From Chloroflexota bacterium (GTDB lineage Bacteria; Chloroflexota; Chloroflexia; Thermomicrobiales; JADLAZ01), in contig JADLAZ010000013.1 of NCBI GenBank assembly GCA_020849725.1, forward strand, positions 1 through 64,000: a DNA stretch of 64,000 bases, written 5' to 3'. The notes under the pieces are model-generated. The model did not search any database, was not told the origin of the DNA, and saw only the letters and a program-made list of their open reading frames with translations. Positions 61,151-64,000 of this stretch are shown here, piece after piece. A program made the position numbers and the translations under genes. How positions within the stretch are numbered: the stretch's first letter is position 1; the number at the start of each line of letters is the position of its first letter.

Positions 61151-62455
61151 ATGACGGCCCCGGCGACGAGTGACTTCATCCTGATCGAGCCGGTGGCCCG
61201 GCCGGTCGAGGGGACGGTGACGCTGCCCGGCTCGAAGAGCATCACCAACCGGGCGCTGCTGATCGCGGCGCTGGCCGATGGGTCGAGCGAGGTCCGCCAG
61301 GCGCTCGACAGCGACGACACCCAGGCGATGGTCGATGTCCTCCAGGCGCTCGGCATCGCGATTACCACTGACCCGGCGGCGCAGGTTTTTCGCGTCGCCG
61401 GCCAGGGCGGGCGCATCCCGGCCGCCGGCGCCGATCTCTATTGCCGCAACTCCGGCACGACGACCCGCTTCGTGACGGCGCTGGCCGCGCTCGGTCACGG
61501 CCGCTTCCGCATCGACGGCACGCCCAGCATCCGGCGGCGGCCGATCCACCCGCTGCTCGACGGCCTGCGCCAGTTGGGCGTGGCCGCGCGCGACGAGGCC
61601 GGCAACAGCTGCCCGCCGGTGATCATCGACGCGGCCGGGCTGCCGGGCGGCGTGGCCCGCGTGCCCGGCGACCTGAGCAGCCAGTTCTTCAGCGCGCTGC
61701 TGCTGGTCGCGCCCTTCGCCCAGCATGACGTCACGGTCGAAGTCATTGGCGAACTGGTGTCGCGGCCGTACCTGGACGTGACGGCGTCAGTGATGGCCGC
61801 CTTCGGCGCGACGGTCACGAACGAGGACTACCGGCGCTTCACCATCGCCGCCGACCAGCGCTACACCGGCCGCGTCTACGAGGTCGAGCCGGATGCCTCG
61901 GCGGCCTCCTACTTCTTCGCCGCGGCGGCCGTCACCGGCGGCCGGGTGCGCGTCCGCCACCTCGGCCGGCGCACCGCCCAGGGCGACCTTGCCTTCGTGC
62001 GCATCCTGGAGCAGATGGGCTGCGCCGTCGCGATGGCCGACGACTGGACGGAGGTGCGCGGCCCGGCCCGGTTGCGCGGGCTGACGGTGAACATGGCCGA
62101 CTTGCCGGACATGGCGCTGACGCTGGCGGCGATCGCGCCGCTGGCCGACGGCCCGGTGCGCATCGACGGCATCGCCGTCACGCGCGGCCACGAGACGGAC
62201 CGCGTCAGCGCGGCGGCGACCGAGCTGGCGCGGCTGGGTGTCCGCGTCGAGGAGCGCGCTGGCGGGCTGACGATCTGGCCCGGCCCGGTGCGGCCGGCGC
62301 TGGTGGACACCTACGATGACCACCGCATGGCGATGAGCTTCGCCGTGCTGGGGCTGCGCGCGTCCGGCATTCGCATCGCCGACCCCGGCTGCGTCGCCAA
62401 GACCTTCCCCGACTTCTTCGACCGGCTCGCGGCGGTGACGGCCAGCGCCCGGTAG
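61151..62455 (+). CDS. aroA: 3-phosphoshikimate 1-carboxyvinyltransferase (EPSP synthase)
   Basis: 434 residues from ATG 61151 with AGGAGG upstream. Key motifs: LPGSKSITNRALLIAALADG (phosphate and PEP binding), YCRNSGTTTRFV (the family's N-A-G-T-x-x-R region, here NSGTTTR), RRRPIHPLLDGL, and DTYDDHRMAMSFAVLGL near the end. It adds PEP to shikimate-3-phosphate in aromatic amino-acid biosynthesis. No other aro gene is nearby. The stop is followed at once by a G-rich repeat. Confidence 0.95.
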   Translation: MTAPATSDFILIEPVARPVEGTVTLPGSKSITNRALLIAALADGSSEVRQALDSDDTQAMVDVLQALGIAITTDPAAQVFRVAGQGGRIPAAGADLYCRNSGTTTRFVTALAALGHGRFRIDGTPSIRRRPIHPLLDGLRQLGVAARDEAGNSCPPVIIDAAGLPGGVARVPGDLSSQFFSALLLVAPFAQHDVTVEVIGELVSRPYLDVTASVMAAFGATVTNEDYRRFTIAADQRYTGRVYEVEPDASAASYFFAAAAVTGGRVRVRHLGRRTAQGDLAFVRILEQMGCAVAMADDWTEVRGPARLRGLTVNMADLPDMALTLAAIAPLADGPVRIDGIAVTRGHETDRVSAAATELARLGVRVEERAGGLTIWPGPVRPALVDTYDDHRMAMSFAVLGLRASGIRIADPGCVAKTFPDFFDRLAAVTASAR

Positions 62456-62590
62456 CGGGGGCTGGGGGCTGGGCGGTGGGGAAGGTGGCTGGTAGAGGGT
62501 AACTCCCGTGCCCACCACGGGCGCTCCAGTCTGTCAGCAGCGCCCTCCCTCCCCTCCCCAGCCCCACTCCCCAGCCCCCAGCCCCCAAAA
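62456..62590. repeat. Inverted-arm element with GGGGGCT heptamers after aroA
   Basis: The left arm starts right after the aroA TAG (GGGGGCTGGGGGCTGGG) and the right arm (62548-62587) reads CTCCCCAGCCCCCAGCCCCC. The interior (GGGGAAGGTGGCTGGTAG, CCACCACGGGCGCTCCAGT) is homologous to that of the 49.5-kb element, which has an additional insertion. Confidence 0.7.
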
Positions 62591-62940
62591 CCGCCCGCCG
62601 TGCCGTTGACTGGGTCGATGCATCCGAGCCGGCGGGGTAGCCGATGGCATGCCCCGGCCGGGGTGACCATTCGGCCAATCGCCACTACGACTTAAGTCTT
62701 AGTGACACTCCGCCTCAAGGCGGAGCAACGGGTCAGCCCAATACAGCAGTCGCCGCTGCATCGCATGGCTCAGGAGATGGTGAGCCGGCGCGCCTATCAT
62801 GACGGCAGAACGGAACGGCGCGCAGGATGCCCGCCTGACACGCCCTCGATGGAGCCAGCGATTTCGCGCAGCCCAGGGCTGCCAGCGACCATGCCGGACA
62901 ATAGACGACTCGCCGGCGGTCACGAGAGGGGAATGTAGGG
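62591..62940. other. Gene-free stretch upstream of the ECF sigma gene
   Basis: No convincing gene. One hairpin, CTCCGCC-TCAA-GGCGGAG (62708-62725), has no T-tract and may be a processing or weak termination site. No clear -35/-10 pair was found. The GAGAGGGGAATG sequence at 62926-62937 likely supplies the ribosome site of the next gene. Confidence 0.5.
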
Positions 62941-63510
62941 ATGGACGAGAATCAGTGCGTGGCCCAAGCGATCGCCGGCGACCTGGGCGCCTTTGACTAC
63001 CTGGTCGAGCGCTACCAGAAGGCTGTCTACAATCTGGCCTACCGGATGCTCGGCAACGCCGCCGACGCCGAGGACGCCGCTCAAGAGACGTTCATGCGCG
63101 CGTATGCCAGCCTCAGCAGCTACCAGGCGACGCGCAAGTTCGGCACCTGGCTGCTGTCGATCACCTCGCACTGGTGCATCGACCGACTGCGCCGCCGCAA
63201 GGTCATCTCGCTCGAGTTCCTGCAGGATATCAGCCTCGTCGGCGGCATGAGCGACGGTCCCGAGCATGAGGTGATGGTGCGCGAGAACGAGCGCGAAGTG
63301 CAGCGCTGGCTGGCGATGCTGCCCGAGGCCTACCGCCTGATCATCGTCCTGCGCTACTGGCATGATCTCTCCTATAACGAGATCGCCGACGTGACCGGCC
63401 TGCCGCTGTCGACGGTGCGCATGCGGCTCTTCCGCGCCCGCAAGCTGCTGGCGGCGGCCTACGACAAGGCGGTCCTGGCGACGCGACCGGCGGCGGCGCT
63501 GGCCAGCTAG
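62941..63510 (+). CDS. ECF-type RNA polymerase sigma factor
   Basis: 189 residues. Region 2: FDYLVERYQKAVYNLAYRM, then DAEDAAQETFMRAY and WLLSITSHWCIDRLRRRK. Region 4: LPEAYRLIIVLRYWHDLSYN, EIADVTGLPLSTVRMRLFRA as the HTH for the -35 element. No anti-sigma gene follows; a stand-alone receiver protein does, 46 bp downstream. Regulation is therefore unclear. Confidence 0.92.
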   Translation: MDENQCVAQAIAGDLGAFDYLVERYQKAVYNLAYRMLGNAADAEDAAQETFMRAYASLSSYQATRKFGTWLLSITSHWCIDRLRRRKVISLEFLQDISLVGGMSDGPEHEVMVRENEREVQRWLAMLPEAYRLIIVLRYWHDLSYNEIADVTGLPLSTVRMRLFRARKLLAAAYDKAVLATRPAAALAS

Positions 63511-63556
63511 CACCCGTCTCCGGCGGTCGCGCCGGGAGGGAGAAAGCGGGTCCGCG

Positions 63557-63931
63557 ATGCGGTTTCTCATCGTCGACGATGCCGAGCACGTGCGGTCGAG
63601 TCTCCGCGCCGTGCTGGAGCTGGAGACCGGCTGGCGCGTGATCGCCGACACGCCCGACGCGGGCACGGCGACCGCGCTGGCGCTCGCGCTTCGCCCCGAC
63701 GTGGTCCTGCTCGACGCCCACCTCTCGGGCGTCGACGCCATCGGGCTGGCCCGGCAGCTCAAGCAGCGCGCCGCCGTCGTGCTGCTCACCGTCCACGACA
63801 GTCCGGCGCTACGGGACCAGGCGCGGCTGCACGGCCTCGACCTGTGCCTGACCAAGAGCGCCGGCGTGGCCGAGGTGCTGGGCGCGCTCAAGGCCGCCTT
63901 CGCCCGGCCGCTGGCGGTGGCGCTGCCGTAG
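63557..63931 (+). CDS. Single-domain response regulator receiver
   Basis: 124 residues with only a receiver domain. FLIVDDAEHVRSSLRAVLEL supplies the acidic pocket (D7, D8). The phosphoacceptor region is VVLLDAHLSGVDAIGLA and the conserved Lys is in LCLTKSAG. It has no DNA-binding output domain, so it probably acts by protein contact, perhaps on the adjacent ECF sigma pathway. The stretch 63932-64000 holds no gene start I can support. Confidence 0.85.
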   Translation: MRFLIVDDAEHVRSSLRAVLELETGWRVIADTPDAGTATALALALRPDVVLLDAHLSGVDAIGLARQLKQRAAVVLLTVHDSPALRDQARLHGLDLCLTKSAGVAEVLGALKAAFARPLAVALP

Positions 63932-64000
63932 GCAGCATCGCGCGGCGCGCCGCTTGATGCTGTCGTCGATTTCCGCGTGAACCACAACATCCGGCCCGCC

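Noticed and set aside
1..64000. tRNA-Sec, SelA, SelB or SelD in the window
   Set aside because: No open frame with their motifs and no tRNA cloverleaf was found by eye in the spacers. They would have to lie elsewhere in the genome.

Overview
The window is GC-rich (roughly two thirds GC) bacterial chromosome. Its content fits a member of the Chloroflexota, perhaps near Thermomicrobia or Chloroflexia: LplB/LplC-type sugar ABC genes, a T-box upstream of ileS, a DnaB/DnaD/DnaC-type replication cluster beside rplI, a long run of membrane glycosyltransferases, Uma2-family genes and their debris, and many intergenic short-repeat elements. The taxonomic assignment is inference; there is no rRNA or tRNA gene in the window.

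The most unusual content is three otherwise intact genes on the minus strand that are each interrupted by one in-frame UGA exactly where their families carry a redox cysteine. They are (1) a Na+/H+ antiporter with a C-terminal rhodanese domain (UGA at 1871-1873), (2) a PCYCGC-motif lipoprotein (UGA at 18646-18648, giving U-G-V-C) and (3) a membrane-anchored DsbA-like protein (UGA at 19547-19549, giving U-P-A-C). After each UGA the family sequence continues to a normal stop. A stem-loop whose apical loop begins 21-24 nt after the UGA and has G in its first two positions follows each one, as expected of a bacterial SECIS. Other genes here end in ordinary UGA stops, so UGA is not globally reassigned. 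The simplest reading is three selenoproteins that conventional gene calling would truncate or split. Two of them sit next to each other, beside a CopC-CopD-cytochrome c fusion, suggesting an extracytoplasmic thiol/copper redox module.

Layout: 1-9.7 kb holds two SDR genes, the antiporter, an XRE regulator, dinB, a VOC protein, a tandem-rhodanese sulfurtransferase, and a cyclic-nucleotide-binding Ser/Thr kinase with a ParB-like partner. 9.8-17.8 kb is a sugar-uptake operon behind a near-consensus sigma-70 promoter: two permeases, a Tat lipoprotein binding protein, a Gfo/Idh/MocA oxidoreductase, a FadR-type regulator and a ceramidase-like hydrolase. 18-23.6 kb is the copper/thiol cluster. 23.8-29.3 kb contains a prenyltransferase-repeat protein, a DUF559 gene enclosed by 44-bp inverted repeats, and ileS with its T-box. 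29.3-37.5 kb carries a TPR scaffold protein and the replication/ribosome genes. 38.2-60 kb is a cell-surface polysaccharide or protein-glycosylation region: three GT39-type enzymes and a related membrane transferase, GT4 and GT2 enzymes, rfbF/rfbG-type CDP-sugar genes, a flippase, a radical SAM protein and an epimerase. 60-64 kb has Uma2 genes, aroA, an ECF sigma factor and a response regulator.

The spacers carry a second unusual theme: elements with inverted arms built from 7-8 nt tandem repeats, often starting right at the stop codon of the preceding gene. The repeat variant differs between elements but is shared by the two arms of one element.
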